14,909 bases of DNA from CALMFQ01 sp964495595 (lineage in GTDB: Bacteria > Pseudomonadota > Gammaproteobacteria > Burkholderiales > SCOH01), in NCBI GenBank assembly GCA_964495595.1, contig CAZBWH010000074.1, positions 1 to 14,909 on the forward strand. The letters are read 5' to 3'. Both the position numbers and the translations under genes were made by a program. The first letter of the stretch is position 1, and each line of letters begins with the position of its first letter. Under the pieces are notes generated by a model. It worked only from the letters and a program-made list of their open reading frames with translations. It was not told the DNA's origin and did no database searches. This document shows positions 1-7,132 of this stretch, in pieces.

Positions 1-1421
1 TACTGGCCGACGCCAATCGATTTCGGGTCGATTTTCACCAGCTCGGCCAGCGGGTCTTGCAGCCGGCGTGCAATCGATACTGCGCCACGCAGGCTCACAT
101 CCAGTTCGGGGAATTCCTTCGCTGCCAGCTCGGATGCCGAATACACCGAGGCGCCGGCTTCCGATACCACCAGTTTTTTCAGGCTCAGCTCGGGGTGGAA
201 CTTGAACAAGTCCTGCACCAGTTTGTCGGTTTCGCGGCTGGCGGTGCCGTTGCCGATGCTGATCAGCGCCACGTTGTGCTGTTTGGCCATTGCCGCCAGC
301 ACCGCTATCGATTCGTTCCAGTGGTTGCGCGGTGCGTGCGGATAAATGGTGGCGGTATCGACCAGCTTGCCGGTGCTGTCGACCACCGCCACTTTCACGC
401 CGGTGCGCAGGCCGGGATCGAGGCCCATGGTGGTTTTGGCACCGGCCGGTGCGGCCAGCAGCAGGTCTTTCAGGTTATCGGCAAACACCTTGATCGCGGC
501 GGCCTCGGCGGCCTCGCGCAGCTGGTTCATCAGCTCCAGCTCCAGGTGCAGGAAAATTTTCACCCGCCACGCCATACGCACCGTGTCGCTCAGCCAGCGG
601 TCTGCCGCGCGGCCCTGGTCGCGCACGCCCACATGGTGCGCCAGCATTGCCTCGCAGGCATTCGGCGTACTGCTGCGCGGCGCGTTCGGGTCTTCATCGT
701 CGAGCCGCAGCACGATGTTCAGCACACCTTCGTTGCGACCACGGAACAGTGCCAGCGCCCGGTGCGAGGGAATGGCTTTCAGTGGTTCGGAATAATCGAA
801 ATAATCGGCGAACTTGGCACCCTCTTCGTTTTTGCCTTCCACCACGCTCGAATAAACCACGCCATGCGCCCACAGATGGTCACGCAGGCGGCCCAGCACG
901 GCGGCGTTTTCGGCAAACTGCTCCATCAGGATCTGCCGTGCGCCGTCGAGCGCGGCTTTGACGTCGGCAATACCTTTTTCGGCGTCGATGTATTTGGCGG
1001 CTTCGGCTTCCGGGTTCAGTTTCGGATCGGCCAGCAGCGCCTCGGCCAGCGGCGCCAGCCCGGCTTCGCGGGCGATCTGCGCCTTGGTGCGGCGCTTCGG
1101 CTTATATGGCAGGTACAGGTCTTCCAGCAGCGTTTTGTTGTCGGCGTTGAGGATGTCGTTGCGCAGCTCGGGCGTGAGTTTGCCCTGCTCGTCAATCGAC
1201 TTGAGAATCACCTCGCGCCGGTCTTCCAGCTCGCGCAGGTAACGCAGCCGCTCTTCCAGATTGCGCAATTGCGTGTCGTCGAGGCCGCCGGTCACTTCCT
1301 TGCGGTAACGGGCGATAAACGGCACGGTGGCGCCTTCGTCGAGCAACTGGATCGCGGCGGCAACCTGCGATTCGCGAACGGACAGTTCATCGGCAATACG
1401 GGCGGAAATCGGTGGCAGCAT
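1..1421 (-). CDS. tex: Tex family transcription accessory protein (N-terminal part, runs off the window)
   Basis: Tex is a nucleic-acid-binding protein with a YqgF/RNase H-like core, helix-hairpin-helix repeats and a C-terminal S1 RNA-binding domain. It influences transcription and gene expression. The visible 473 residues begin with MLPPISARIADELS and carry the typical N-terminal stretch VPFIARYRKE. The YqgF-like segment begins near residue 330 with GLDPGLRTG, and the cut falls within SIGVGQ, just before the helix-hairpin-helix region. Full-length Tex is about 770-790 residues, so roughly 60 percent is present and the S1 domain lies outside. The ATG at 1419-1421 is the natural start, because the conserved N-terminal helices begin directly after it. 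No strong Shine-Dalgarno is visible. The gene diverges from the hydrolase to its right. Identification is from sequence recognition and is secure. Confidence 0.95.
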   Translation of the reverse strand, partial: MLPPISARIADELSVRESQVAAAIQLLDEGATVPFIARYRKEVTGGLDDTQLRNLEERLRYLRELEDRREVILKSIDEQGKLTPELRNDILNADNKTLLEDLYLPYKPKRRTKAQIAREAGLAPLAEALLADPKLNPEAEAAKYIDAEKGIADVKAALDGARQILMEQFAENAAVLGRLRDHLWAHGVVYSSVVEGKNEEGAKFADYFDYSEPLKAIPSHRALALFRGRNEGVLNIVLRLDDEDPNAPRSSTPNACEAMLAHHVGVRDQGRAADRWLSDTVRMAWRVKIFLHLELELMNQLREAAEAAAIKVFADNLKDLLLAAPAGAKTTMGLDPGLRTGVKVAVVDSTGKLVDTATIYPHAPRNHWNESIAVLAAMAKQHNVALISIGNGTASRETDKLVQDLFKFHPELSLKKLVVSEAGASVYSASELAAKEFPELDVSLRGAVSIARRLQDPLAELVKIDPKSIGVGQ

Positions 1422-1484
1422 GGGTGAATTCGAATAACGCAGAAAGGCGCAACTGTGGCGAATCTGCGGCAAAAATGCAAGGCA

Positions 1485-1533
1485 GCGGGGCAACCAGAGC
1501 CAACTTCAGCTATGGTTAACGCAGTTGCCCCGC
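1485..1533. repeat. 10-bp perfect inverted repeat between tex and the hydrolase
   Basis: GCGGGGCAAC at 1485-1494 is mirrored exactly by GTTGCCCCGC at 1524-1533 with a 29-nt spacer. It sits between the divergent tex and hydrolase starts. It could be an operator or a leader hairpin. Its presence argues that translation of the hydrolase starts downstream at 1551 rather than at the in-frame GTG 1455 or ATG 1512. Confidence 0.5.
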
Positions 1534-1550
1534 CGTCTGGATTGGAAACC

Positions 1551-2369
1551 ATGTTTGTCTACCACCCCCGCCCCCGACACGACCTGGAAGTGCTGCACCG
1601 TGCGCCGGCAGGCAGCAGCCAGGGCTTGTCGCTGGTGTTCGTGCATGGCGCCTACGCTGCAGCCTGGTGCTGGGAAGAATATTTCCTGCCCTATTTCGCA
1701 GAACATGGCTACCCGTGCTACGCCTTCAGTCTGCGCGGCCACGGCGGCAGCGAGGGGCACGAATATCTGGCGCTGACCAGCCTGGACGACTACGTCGCCG
1801 ACCTGACTCAGGTGGTTGGTGATATCGAAGGCCCGGTGGTACTGGTCGGACACTCGATGGGAGGCATGGTCGTGCAGCAATACCTGCACAAGCATTCGGC
1901 CCACGGCGCCGTGCTGATGGCATCGGTGCCACCGGAAGGCTTGCTTAATTCGGCGCTGCAGCTGGCTTTCCGCGAGCCGCAGGTGTTTCTGGAACTGAAC
2001 CTGGTGCACTCAACCGATGGCCGGCACACTACCATCGACAACATCGGCCGGGCACTGTTTTCACCCGCCCTGCCCCGCGCTGACATGATCCGTTTTCTTA
2101 CCCGCTTCCAGCCCGAATCACACCGCGCCATCCTTGACATGTCATTCCTGCCGTTCCGCCTGCAGGGCAAGGCCAGCCAGGTGCCCATGCTGGTGCTCGG
2201 CGCTGAAAAGGATTCCTTCTTCCCTCCCTACATGATCCACGCCACCGCAGCCCGCTTCGGCACCCAAGCCGAGATTTTCAAGGACATGGCTCACACCATG
2301 ATGCTGGAACCCGGCTGGCGCGAAGCAGCCGAGCGGATTCTGGTGTGGCTATCGACTGTTCCGCGCTGA
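1551..2369 (+). CDS. alpha/beta hydrolase
   Basis: This is a 272-residue alpha/beta-hydrolase-fold protein, probably a cytoplasmic esterase or lipase-like enzyme, since no signal peptide is visible. The strand-turn VFVHGAY supplies the oxyanion-hole HG. The nucleophile elbow is GHSMGG with Ser102, the acid is probably Asp221 in LGAEKDS, and the catalytic His248 lies in MAHTMM, so the triad is complete. The substrate cannot be read from the sequence. The start is uncertain. ATG 1551 is preferred because the family core begins soon after and an inverted repeat occupies 1485-1533. ATG 1512 and GTG 1455 are in frame and would add 13 or 32 residues of low-complexity leader. The end overlaps the start of thpR by 25 bases, which suggests co-transcription. 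Confidence 0.88.
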   Translation: MFVYHPRPRHDLEVLHRAPAGSSQGLSLVFVHGAYAAAWCWEEYFLPYFAEHGYPCYAFSLRGHGGSEGHEYLALTSLDDYVADLTQVVGDIEGPVVLVGHSMGGMVVQQYLHKHSAHGAVLMASVPPEGLLNSALQLAFREPQVFLELNLVHSTDGRHTTIDNIGRALFSPALPRADMIRFLTRFQPESHRAILDMSFLPFRLQGKASQVPMLVLGAEKDSFFPPYMIHATAARFGTQAEIFKDMAHTMMLEPGWREAAERILVWLSTVPR

Positions 2370-2923
2370 CTCGACGGCTACCGGATAGCCTGCCAGCTGC
2401 GTCTGACCGATTGCGCCTGTTCTTCGCCTGCTGGCCAGCGCCGGCGCTGCAGCGGCAATTGCACGATGTCGGCAACATACTGAAATTGCAGATCGGTGGC
2501 CGCGTTAGCCGTAGTGAAAACATCCACCTGACCCTGGCGTTTCTTGGCGATGTGGCGGCAGGCCAATTTCCGGTTTTACAGCAGCTGGCTGGTAGCATCG
2601 TCGCGCCGGCGTTTACGCTGCCGCTTGAGCGGCTCGGCTGCTGGCCGGATGGTGGCATCGGCTGGCTGGCGCCGGACGAGGTGCCGGAAGGTTTGTTGCA
2701 GTTGGTGCGACAGTTGAATGAGGCGTTGCAACGGGCGGGATTTCGCACCGAAAAACGCCGTTTCCGACCGCATGTCACCTTGTTGCGCAAGGCAAACAAA
2801 AGCTGGCGCAGCACGCTGGCGGCGCCGCTGCGCTGGGAGGTCGATGCCTGGGTGCTGGTGGCATCGACTCTCGATCAACACGGGTCGACATACCGGATCG
2901 TGGGGAGCTGGCCGCTGCATTAA
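2345..2923 (+). CDS. thpR: RNA 2',3'-cyclic phosphodiesterase (LigT/ThpR family)
   Basis: This 192-residue member of the 2H phosphoesterase superfamily hydrolyses 2',3'-cyclic phosphodiester ends of RNA to 2'-phosphomonoesters. Both signature HxTx motifs are present: HLTL at residues 61-64 and HVTL at 143-146. The typical LRLFFACWP opening lies near residue 23, and FRPHVTL surrounds the second motif. Length and motif spacing fit ThpR/LigT. The first in-frame start is GTG 2345, which lies inside the end of the hydrolase gene. The family core begins about 22 residues later, so a later start is possible but no ATG is available there. The gene is probably translated from the hydrolase message. 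Confidence 0.88.
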   Translation: MAIDCSALTRRLPDSLPAASDRLRLFFACWPAPALQRQLHDVGNILKLQIGGRVSRSENIHLTLAFLGDVAAGQFPVLQQLAGSIVAPAFTLPLERLGCWPDGGIGWLAPDEVPEGLLQLVRQLNEALQRAGFRTEKRRFRPHVTLLRKANKSWRSTLAAPLRWEVDAWVLVASTLDQHGSTYRIVGSWPLH

Positions 2924-2941
2924 GGACATCGGGCTGCAGAC

Positions 2942-2999
2942 CAATACCAGAGCGGCTTGCAGGCTGGCCTGCGAGGCAATACCAGAGCGGCACGCAGGG
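2942..2999. repeat. direct repeat pair (about 22 bp) with a hairpin, downstream of thpR
   Basis: CAATACCAGAGCGGC occurs at 2942-2956 and again at 2977-2991, each followed two bases later by GCAGG, giving a period of 35. Between them CTTGCAGGC (2956-2964) and GCCTGCGAG (2967-2975) form a 9-bp stem with one G-T wobble and a 2-nt centre. It may act as a terminator of the hydrolase-thpR unit, although no T-run follows. Two units are too few to call an array. Confidence 0.5.
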
Positions 3000-3030
3000 C
3001 ATTTGAATGGATAGCCACGCCGCTGGCGGA

Positions 3031-3056
3031 TGACAGGGCACCCACCCCTGCTGTCA
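3031..3056. terminator. hairpin between the convergent thpR and patatin genes
   Basis: TGACAG at 3031-3036 pairs with CTGTCA at 3051-3056, and GGG and CCC extend the stem after a small bulge. It lies just past the stop of the minus-strand patatin gene. The convergent layout suits a bidirectional terminator, but neither side has a T-run, so this is tentative. Confidence 0.3.
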
Positions 3057-3058
3057 GG

Positions 3059-3949
3059 CTATTTCGGCCGCCAGGCGCTGAGTTTGCTGCGGATACTGGG
3101 TAGCGCGGCCTGCAGTGCTTTTTCACCTTCCAGAATCGCCAGATGCTTCTGCTCGAATTCGGCTGATCCCATGTGGCCGACTTTCGGCCTGATCACCACG
3201 TCGGCTTCGGCCAGCTCGTAATCACCAATGCGCTGGCCCATGATGTTGACGGTCTGCATCAGGATATCCAGCGTGCCTTCGACCTTGGTCAGCGCCGGTT
3301 TGGACGAGATATCGACCGCAATCACCACATCGCCTCCCATTTCGCGCGCTGCGGCCACCGGTACCGGGCTGGTCAGACCGCCGTCAACGTAATCACGACC
3401 GCTGATGTTGACCGGCTGGAACACGCCGGGAACGCTGCTGGAGGCGCGCACCGCCATACCGGTGTTACCGCGGCGGAACACCACCCGCTCGCCGGATTGC
3501 AGATCGGTGGCCACGGCACCGAACGGTTTGTTGAGTTTGTCGATGCTGCGGTTCTGCACTGATTTATTGATGAAATTCTGCAGCAGTTCGCCCTTGATGA
3601 ATCCCCGGCTGGAGAAAGAGAAATCGCCGACACTGTCCTGCTCCAGCTGCATCGCCATTTTCTGCAGCTCAAAACCGTTGTAGCCGGCGGCATACAGGCT
3701 GCCGACCACGCTGCCGGCACTGGTACCGACGATGATGTCGGGTACGATGCCCTGCGCTTCCAGCGCCTTGATTACGCCGACGTGGGCAAAGCCCTTGGCC
3801 GCACCACCGCCCAAAGCCAGCGCCAGCTTCGGCTTGACCAGCGGTTTGGATGGCTGCCTGGGTGGATCAACCTTGACCGGCGGGGTAGCCGTGCATGCAG
3901 CCAGAACGACAACAGACGACAGCCAGAACAACGATTTTCGTAACAGCAT
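3059..3949 (-). CDS. patatin-like phospholipase lipoprotein (RssA-like)
   Basis: This 296-residue protein belongs to the bacterial patatin family of serine acyl hydrolases with a Ser-Asp dyad. The first 18 residues form a signal peptide ending in the lipobox LAAC, so Cys19 should be lipidated and the protein anchored in the envelope. The glycine-rich oxyanion loop GGGAAKGFAH starts at residue 47, the nucleophile is Ser77 in GTSAG, and the catalytic Asp189 lies in DGG. All family signatures are present. RssA-type proteins act on phospholipids or related esters, but the true substrate is not evident here. The gene converges on thpR and diverges from oxyR, sharing a 135-bp region with it. No good Shine-Dalgarno precedes ATG 3947-3949. 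Confidence 0.9.
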   Translation of the reverse strand: MLLRKSLFWLSSVVVLAACTATPPVKVDPPRQPSKPLVKPKLALALGGGAAKGFAHVGVIKALEAQGIVPDIIVGTSAGSVVGSLYAAGYNGFELQKMAMQLEQDSVGDFSFSSRGFIKGELLQNFINKSVQNRSIDKLNKPFGAVATDLQSGERVVFRRGNTGMAVRASSSVPGVFQPVNISGRDYVDGGLTSPVPVAAAREMGGDVVIAVDISSKPALTKVEGTLDILMQTVNIMGQRIGDYELAEADVVIRPKVGHMGSAEFEQKHLAILEGEKALQAALPSIRSKLSAWRPK

Positions 3950-4023
3950 GATTCACAAAATGACCAATGAAAACGGGCGACAGTTTACCGTACTCTGCCG
4001 CAACCGTACCTTTAATCCGGGCA

Positions 4024-4053
4024 AGCTTGTTAAGCTGATAGCAATTGGCTATC
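4024..4053. promoter_or_regulatory. probable OxyR/LysR-type operator upstream of oxyR
   Basis: ATAG at 4038-4041 and CTAT at 4049-4052 are separated by seven bases, matching one half of the known OxyR consensus ATAG-N7-CTAT. GATAGC and GCTATC make the arms perfect. Just upstream AGCTT-GTT-AAGCT (4024-4036) is a second small inverted repeat. The position 32 bp before the oxyR ATG fits autoregulation, typical of LysR regulators, and may also affect the divergent patatin gene. The second full ATAG-N7-CTAT box of the tetramer site is not seen. Confidence 0.55.
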
Positions 4054-4084
4054 GTCAAAGCTAAGCCCCTGTGAAAGCCTTCCC

Positions 4085-5011
4085 ATGACTCTGACCGAAC
4101 TGCGCTACATCGTCGCCGTTGCCCGCGAACGCCATTTCGGCCATGCAGCCGAAGCCTGTTTTGTCAGCCAGCCGACCCTGTCGGTAGCGGTCAAAAAACT
4201 GGAAGACGAGCTGGGCGTTACCTTGTTCGAACGCAACAGCGGCGACATCAACGTCACCCCGATCGGCCAGCGGATTGTCGAGCAGGCCCAGCGGGTGCTG
4301 GAAGAAACCTCGGTCATCAAGCAGATCGCCGCGCATGGCAAGGATCAGCTGGCCAGCCCGGTACGGCTGGGGGTGATTTTCACCATCGGGCCGTATCTGC
4401 TGCCAGACCTGATTCCAGCGCTACGCACGGTGGCACCGCAAATGCCGCTGCGTATCGAGGAAAACTACACCGCCCGCCTCGCGGAGCTGCTCAAACAGGG
4501 CGACATCGACCTGGCGATCCTGGCGCTGCCCTTCGACGAGCCCGGCATTGTGGTTGAGCCGCTGTACGAAGAGCCATTTCGGGTGATCATGCCACTGGGG
4601 CACGCTTGGGAGCCGCAGCGGCAGATTGCGCCGGAACAACTGGTGGAAGAAAACGTGCTGCTGTTATGCACCGGCAACTGCTTTCGCGACCAGGTTTTAC
4701 AGGTGTGTCCGGCGCTGAACCGTTCAGCGTTTTCCTCGGACGGCCACCATTCGACACTCGAAGGCAGTTCACTCACCACCATCCGCTACATGGTGGCCTC
4801 CGGCAGCGGGGTCAGCGTGGTGCCGGCCACCTCGGTCGAGGGCAAGTGGGCCGATTCCCGCCTGCTGTCGGTGCGCCCGTTTAGCGAGCCCAGCCCCAGC
4901 CGCACAGTCGTACTTGCCTGGCGCAAGAGTTTTCCGCGCCCGGCTGTGATTGATGCAGTGCGTGACGCCTTCGGCCTGCTCGATCTGCCCTCCGCGCTTC
5001 CTCTGCCCTGA
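4085..5011 (+). CDS. oxyR: hydrogen-peroxide-sensing LysR-type regulator OxyR
   Basis: OxyR is a cytosolic tetrameric transcription factor. Peroxide oxidises a cysteine pair to a disulfide, switching on catalase, peroxidase and iron-protection genes. The 308-residue protein opens with the classic MTLTELRYIVAVARERHFG, has the LysR helix-turn-helix around residues 18-37 (AAEACFVSQPTLSVAVKKLE), then the effector domain with IGPYLLPDLIP. The redox cysteines fall at Cys199 and Cys208, exactly the E. coli numbering, within NCFRDQVLQVC. Two local features differ from the E. coli protein as I recall it: position 198 is Asn where E. coli has His, and there is an additional Cys195 four residues before the sensing cysteine. 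The gene diverges from the patatin gene and a putative operator lies just upstream. The stop is followed after six bases by a MITE-like hairpin that may terminate transcription. Confidence 0.93.
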   Translation: MTLTELRYIVAVARERHFGHAAEACFVSQPTLSVAVKKLEDELGVTLFERNSGDINVTPIGQRIVEQAQRVLEETSVIKQIAAHGKDQLASPVRLGVIFTIGPYLLPDLIPALRTVAPQMPLRIEENYTARLAELLKQGDIDLAILALPFDEPGIVVEPLYEEPFRVIMPLGHAWEPQRQIAPEQLVEENVLLLCTGNCFRDQVLQVCPALNRSAFSSDGHHSTLEGSSLTTIRYMVASGSGVSVVPATSVEGKWADSRLLSVRPFSEPSPSRTVVLAWRKSFPRPAVIDAVRDAFGLLDLPSALPLP

Positions 5012-5016
5012 ACCCA

Positions 5017-5169
5017 GTTAGGGATGTGCTGATTTATTCGGCGAGCGGGATGAAGCGCAAGGAGCCCGGCGCACAGAAGGTGAGACATATTATGGAGATA
5101 GGCGAACCTTCGAGCACCGCGCGACGCAGCGATTCGCCCGCGCAGCCAATAATTCAGCGCATCCCTAGC
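5017..5169. mobile_element. MITE-like element with 33-bp imperfect terminal inverted repeats
   Basis: The segment begins GTTAGGGATGTGCTGA at 5017 and ends TCAGCGCATCCCTAGC at 5169. The outer 33 bases (5017-5049 against 5137-5169) match on about 26 positions when inverted. A second, inner stem pairs 5065-5081 with 5106-5121 around GAAGGT and ACCTTC. The whole 153 bp can fold into one long interrupted hairpin with a loop around 5082-5105. There is no open reading frame of note. This is the pattern of a miniature inverted-repeat transposable element or a large REP-like unit. No clear target-site duplication is seen. It starts 6 bp after the oxyR stop and could work as its terminator. I do not recognise the specific family. 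Confidence 0.6.
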
Positions 5170-5201
5170 GCTTGCCCGCTCACCAGACCTCGTACACCGG
5201 C

Positions 5202-5230
5202 TTGACGTCGTTCAGTGCCACTGCAACAAT
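5202..5230 (+). promoter_or_regulatory. sigma70-type promoter for the rubredoxin gene
   Basis: TTGACG at 5202-5207 and AACAAT at 5225-5230 are separated by 17 bp. The -35 matches consensus at five of six positions and the -10 at four of six. The predicted start, near 5237, falls within an inverted repeat. Confidence 0.5.
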
Positions 5231-5233
5231 CCA

Positions 5234-5256
5234 TTTTGTCAGACAATCAGACAAAA
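5234..5256. repeat. inverted repeat at the rubredoxin promoter start site
   Basis: TTTTGTC (5234-5240) is mirrored by GACAAAA (5250-5256) around a 9-nt centre. TCAGACAA also occurs twice in direct tandem within it. It lies right after the predicted -10 box, so it could be a repressor operator or a leader hairpin. Confidence 0.45.
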
Positions 5257-5268
5257 CGGGATAGGCAA

Positions 5269-5445
5269 ATGCAAAAATGGCAATGCACGGTATGTGGATT
5301 TGAATATGACGAGGCACTGGGTTTGCCGCACGAAGGCATTGCGCCCGGCACCCGCTGGCAGGATGTGCCAGACAACTGGGTGTGTCCGGAATGCGGGGTG
5401 GCCAAAGCTGATTTCATTATGGCTCCAGTCTGGTCGGATGATTGA
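5269..5445 (+). CDS. rubredoxin
   Basis: This 58-residue one-iron electron carrier has both knuckles: CTVCG with Cys6 and Cys9, and CPECG with Cys39 and Cys42, which ligate Fe(SCys)4. The surrounding WQCTVCGFEYDEALG and DNWVCPECGVAKADF are textbook rubredoxin. In aerobic bacteria rubredoxins pass electrons to alkane hydroxylases or to oxygen- and peroxide-reducing proteins; the partner is not identifiable here. ATG 5269 is chosen because the family starts MxKWxCxxC, with AGG about five bases upstream. An in-frame ATG at 5215 would add 18 residues that fit no rubredoxin and would cover the promoter. It lies one element downstream of oxyR, so a role in oxidative stress is plausible but is only inference. 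Confidence 0.95.
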   Translation: MQKWQCTVCGFEYDEALGLPHEGIAPGTRWQDVPDNWVCPECGVAKADFIMAPVWSDD

Positions 5446-5502
5446 CTGCGGCAGCCGGCGAGTACACTGCTGTGGCAACCGTTTCTGGCAGCAGACTCCG
5501 GC

Positions 5503-5533
5503 TATAATCGGGGCAGGCACGGGCACCCGTGCC
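5503..5533 (+). promoter_or_regulatory. -10 box TATAAT plus start-site hairpin before the 515-residue gene
   Basis: A perfect TATAAT is at 5503-5508 with no convincing -35 at the right distance. Immediately after it GGCACGGG (5516-5523) and CCCGTGCC (5526-5533) form an 8-bp perfect inverted repeat with a 2-nt centre, spanning the predicted transcription start. It may be an operator or a 5' protective hairpin. Confidence 0.5.
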
Positions 5534-5570
5534 GACCGATTGATTCAGGCGCAGTCACTACGGAGCTGCC

Positions 5571-7118
5571 ATGTTCGACAAACTGTTTCGCCGTTCCGCC
5601 AGCGAGGGATTCATCGCCAAAGCCCAGGCGATGATTGCCGACGCCATGACCCTGCCGCCAACGCAAGGGGTTCAGCGAATTGACCACTGGCTGGCCGATA
5701 CCGTCACTCAGGCACTGACCAGACAGCATGCACTGGCCACGCTGGATGACCTGGATGAATCCCTCTGCCAGCTGTTACGCAATGCGGAGCACGCGCTGTT
5801 CACCGGCGCCGGCCACGCCACCCGCATCACCTTGCTATTGCAGGCCATGCTGCCGTTTACCCGCAATCTGGCCGGGCATTACGCTCAGGCCCTGCAACAA
5901 GAGGCCCCGTTACTGGCGCGCCGCACCGGGCAAGTACCCCTGGTTCAGTCCGCCATCGCTCACACGCTGTTCTGGCACAGCAAGCATTTCCTGCTGCAGT
6001 TTCTGCTATCCCCGATGCAGACTTTTCAATGGCAACACATCCTGGCGCTCAACGAATATGCCCGCAAGATCGAGCCGTCTCCCGCGCTGCGACTGGGCGG
6101 CACTGCCAGCCAGTTAGGCAACGTACGCCGGCAACTGGCCTACCTGTTACTACTCAACCGTTCGCTAGCCCGTGATCTCAACGCAAGGCAAACCCTGTTA
6201 GCTGACCGGATGGTCGAACTGTTGTCAACGATGGTGTTACTGGGCGAGCAGCACAGCGCCGACACGCCATTCTGCACACCGCTGGACAACGGCCCGCCAA
6301 CCTTGTCCACCGATCGCCACGCCCCGCCCGACGCACAACGGCCACCGGTCTTTTTCGGGCTGACCCGCTGCATCACCGAGCTTCAATCGCTGGAGCACAT
6401 GGTGCAACAGGAACAACATGTTCCCAGCCAACTCGATCCGGGCAAGGAAATCGATGTTGGCGAAGCGCTCACCGTGCTGCGTAATCTGCGACTTCGCTGG
6501 AGTGGCAAGCAGGTCACCCGCAAGCACCGTCGCATCGGCACCAGCGGCGCCGTTCAGCTGATTTATGAGTTCACGCCGATTCGTCGCCTGATTGCGCTGG
6601 GCGATCAAGCCAGCCGCCACAAGACTTACGAGCCAACCCGGGTCGATGCCGAGGCCGACAACATCAGTGCCAGTGGAATCGGACTAAAGCTGAAGGGTGA
6701 CTGCCAATGGGCCACCATCGGCCGGCTGGCTGGCATCCGTCAGCCGGATACCTCACGCTGGTCGCTGGGCATCATCCGCCGCTTTACCGCCCAGCCAGAC
6801 GGCGCATTCATCGGCGTACAGGTGCTGTCCACCACGCCGCAGGCAGTGCGGCTGCAAGAGAAAAGCGACACTTCACACTGGGAGCAAGTGACCCAGCACG
6901 ATGTCTACAGCAACATTCTTGCCATGCTCATCGTAGGAGCAGCCGACCAGCCTTTGCGCTTGATCACCCCCGGCAAGGTCTTGCTGCGCGGCCATGTGTA
7001 CGGCATCCCGGAACAAGCCACCCATCAACAGGTACGCATCGGCGAACTGCAGGAAATCGGCTCGGACTTCGCCATTTACCTGGCCTACCCGGTCAACCGT
7101 GCCGCCACTACAAACTGA
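5571..7118 (+). CDS. uncharacterised protein with a PilZ-like C-terminal motif pair
   Basis: I do not recognise this 515-residue protein as a named family. The first 290 or so residues look mostly helical and leucine-rich, with no signal peptide or clear membrane span, so it is probably cytoplasmic. In the C-terminal third, RKHRR at residues 317-321 is followed by NISASG at 364-369. These match the RxxxR and (D/N)xSxxG signatures by which PilZ domains bind cyclic di-GMP, although the roughly 43-residue gap is longer than usual. A role as a c-di-GMP effector is therefore possible. ATG 5571 follows ACGGAG at the right distance. The gene has its own -10 box with a start-site hairpin. A two-arm repeat downstream marks the boundary to the next unit. 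Confidence 0.75.
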   Translation: MFDKLFRRSASEGFIAKAQAMIADAMTLPPTQGVQRIDHWLADTVTQALTRQHALATLDDLDESLCQLLRNAEHALFTGAGHATRITLLLQAMLPFTRNLAGHYAQALQQEAPLLARRTGQVPLVQSAIAHTLFWHSKHFLLQFLLSPMQTFQWQHILALNEYARKIEPSPALRLGGTASQLGNVRRQLAYLLLLNRSLARDLNARQTLLADRMVELLSTMVLLGEQHSADTPFCTPLDNGPPTLSTDRHAPPDAQRPPVFFGLTRCITELQSLEHMVQQEQHVPSQLDPGKEIDVGEALTVLRNLRLRWSGKQVTRKHRRIGTSGAVQLIYEFTPIRRLIALGDQASRHKTYEPTRVDAEADNISASGIGLKLKGDCQWATIGRLAGIRQPDTSRWSLGIIRRFTAQPDGAFIGVQVLSTTPQAVRLQEKSDTSHWEQVTQHDVYSNILAMLIVGAADQPLRLITPGKVLLRGHVYGIPEQATHQQVRIGELQEIGSDFAIYLAYPVNRAATTN

Positions 7119-7132
7119 CCACAATTCATTAA

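Noticed and set aside
57..1427. Long plus-strand open frame of 456 codons
   Set aside because: It is exactly antisense to the tex coding sequence, is rich in His, Gln and Arg as expected for the reverse of GC-rich codons, and matches no known fold.
2942..2999. CRISPR-like repeat
   Set aside because: There are only two units, no cas gene nearby, and the spacer itself folds as a hairpin.
5215..5268. Longer start for the rubredoxin
   Set aside because: The extra 18 residues fit no rubredoxin and overlap the promoter -10 box and inverted repeat.
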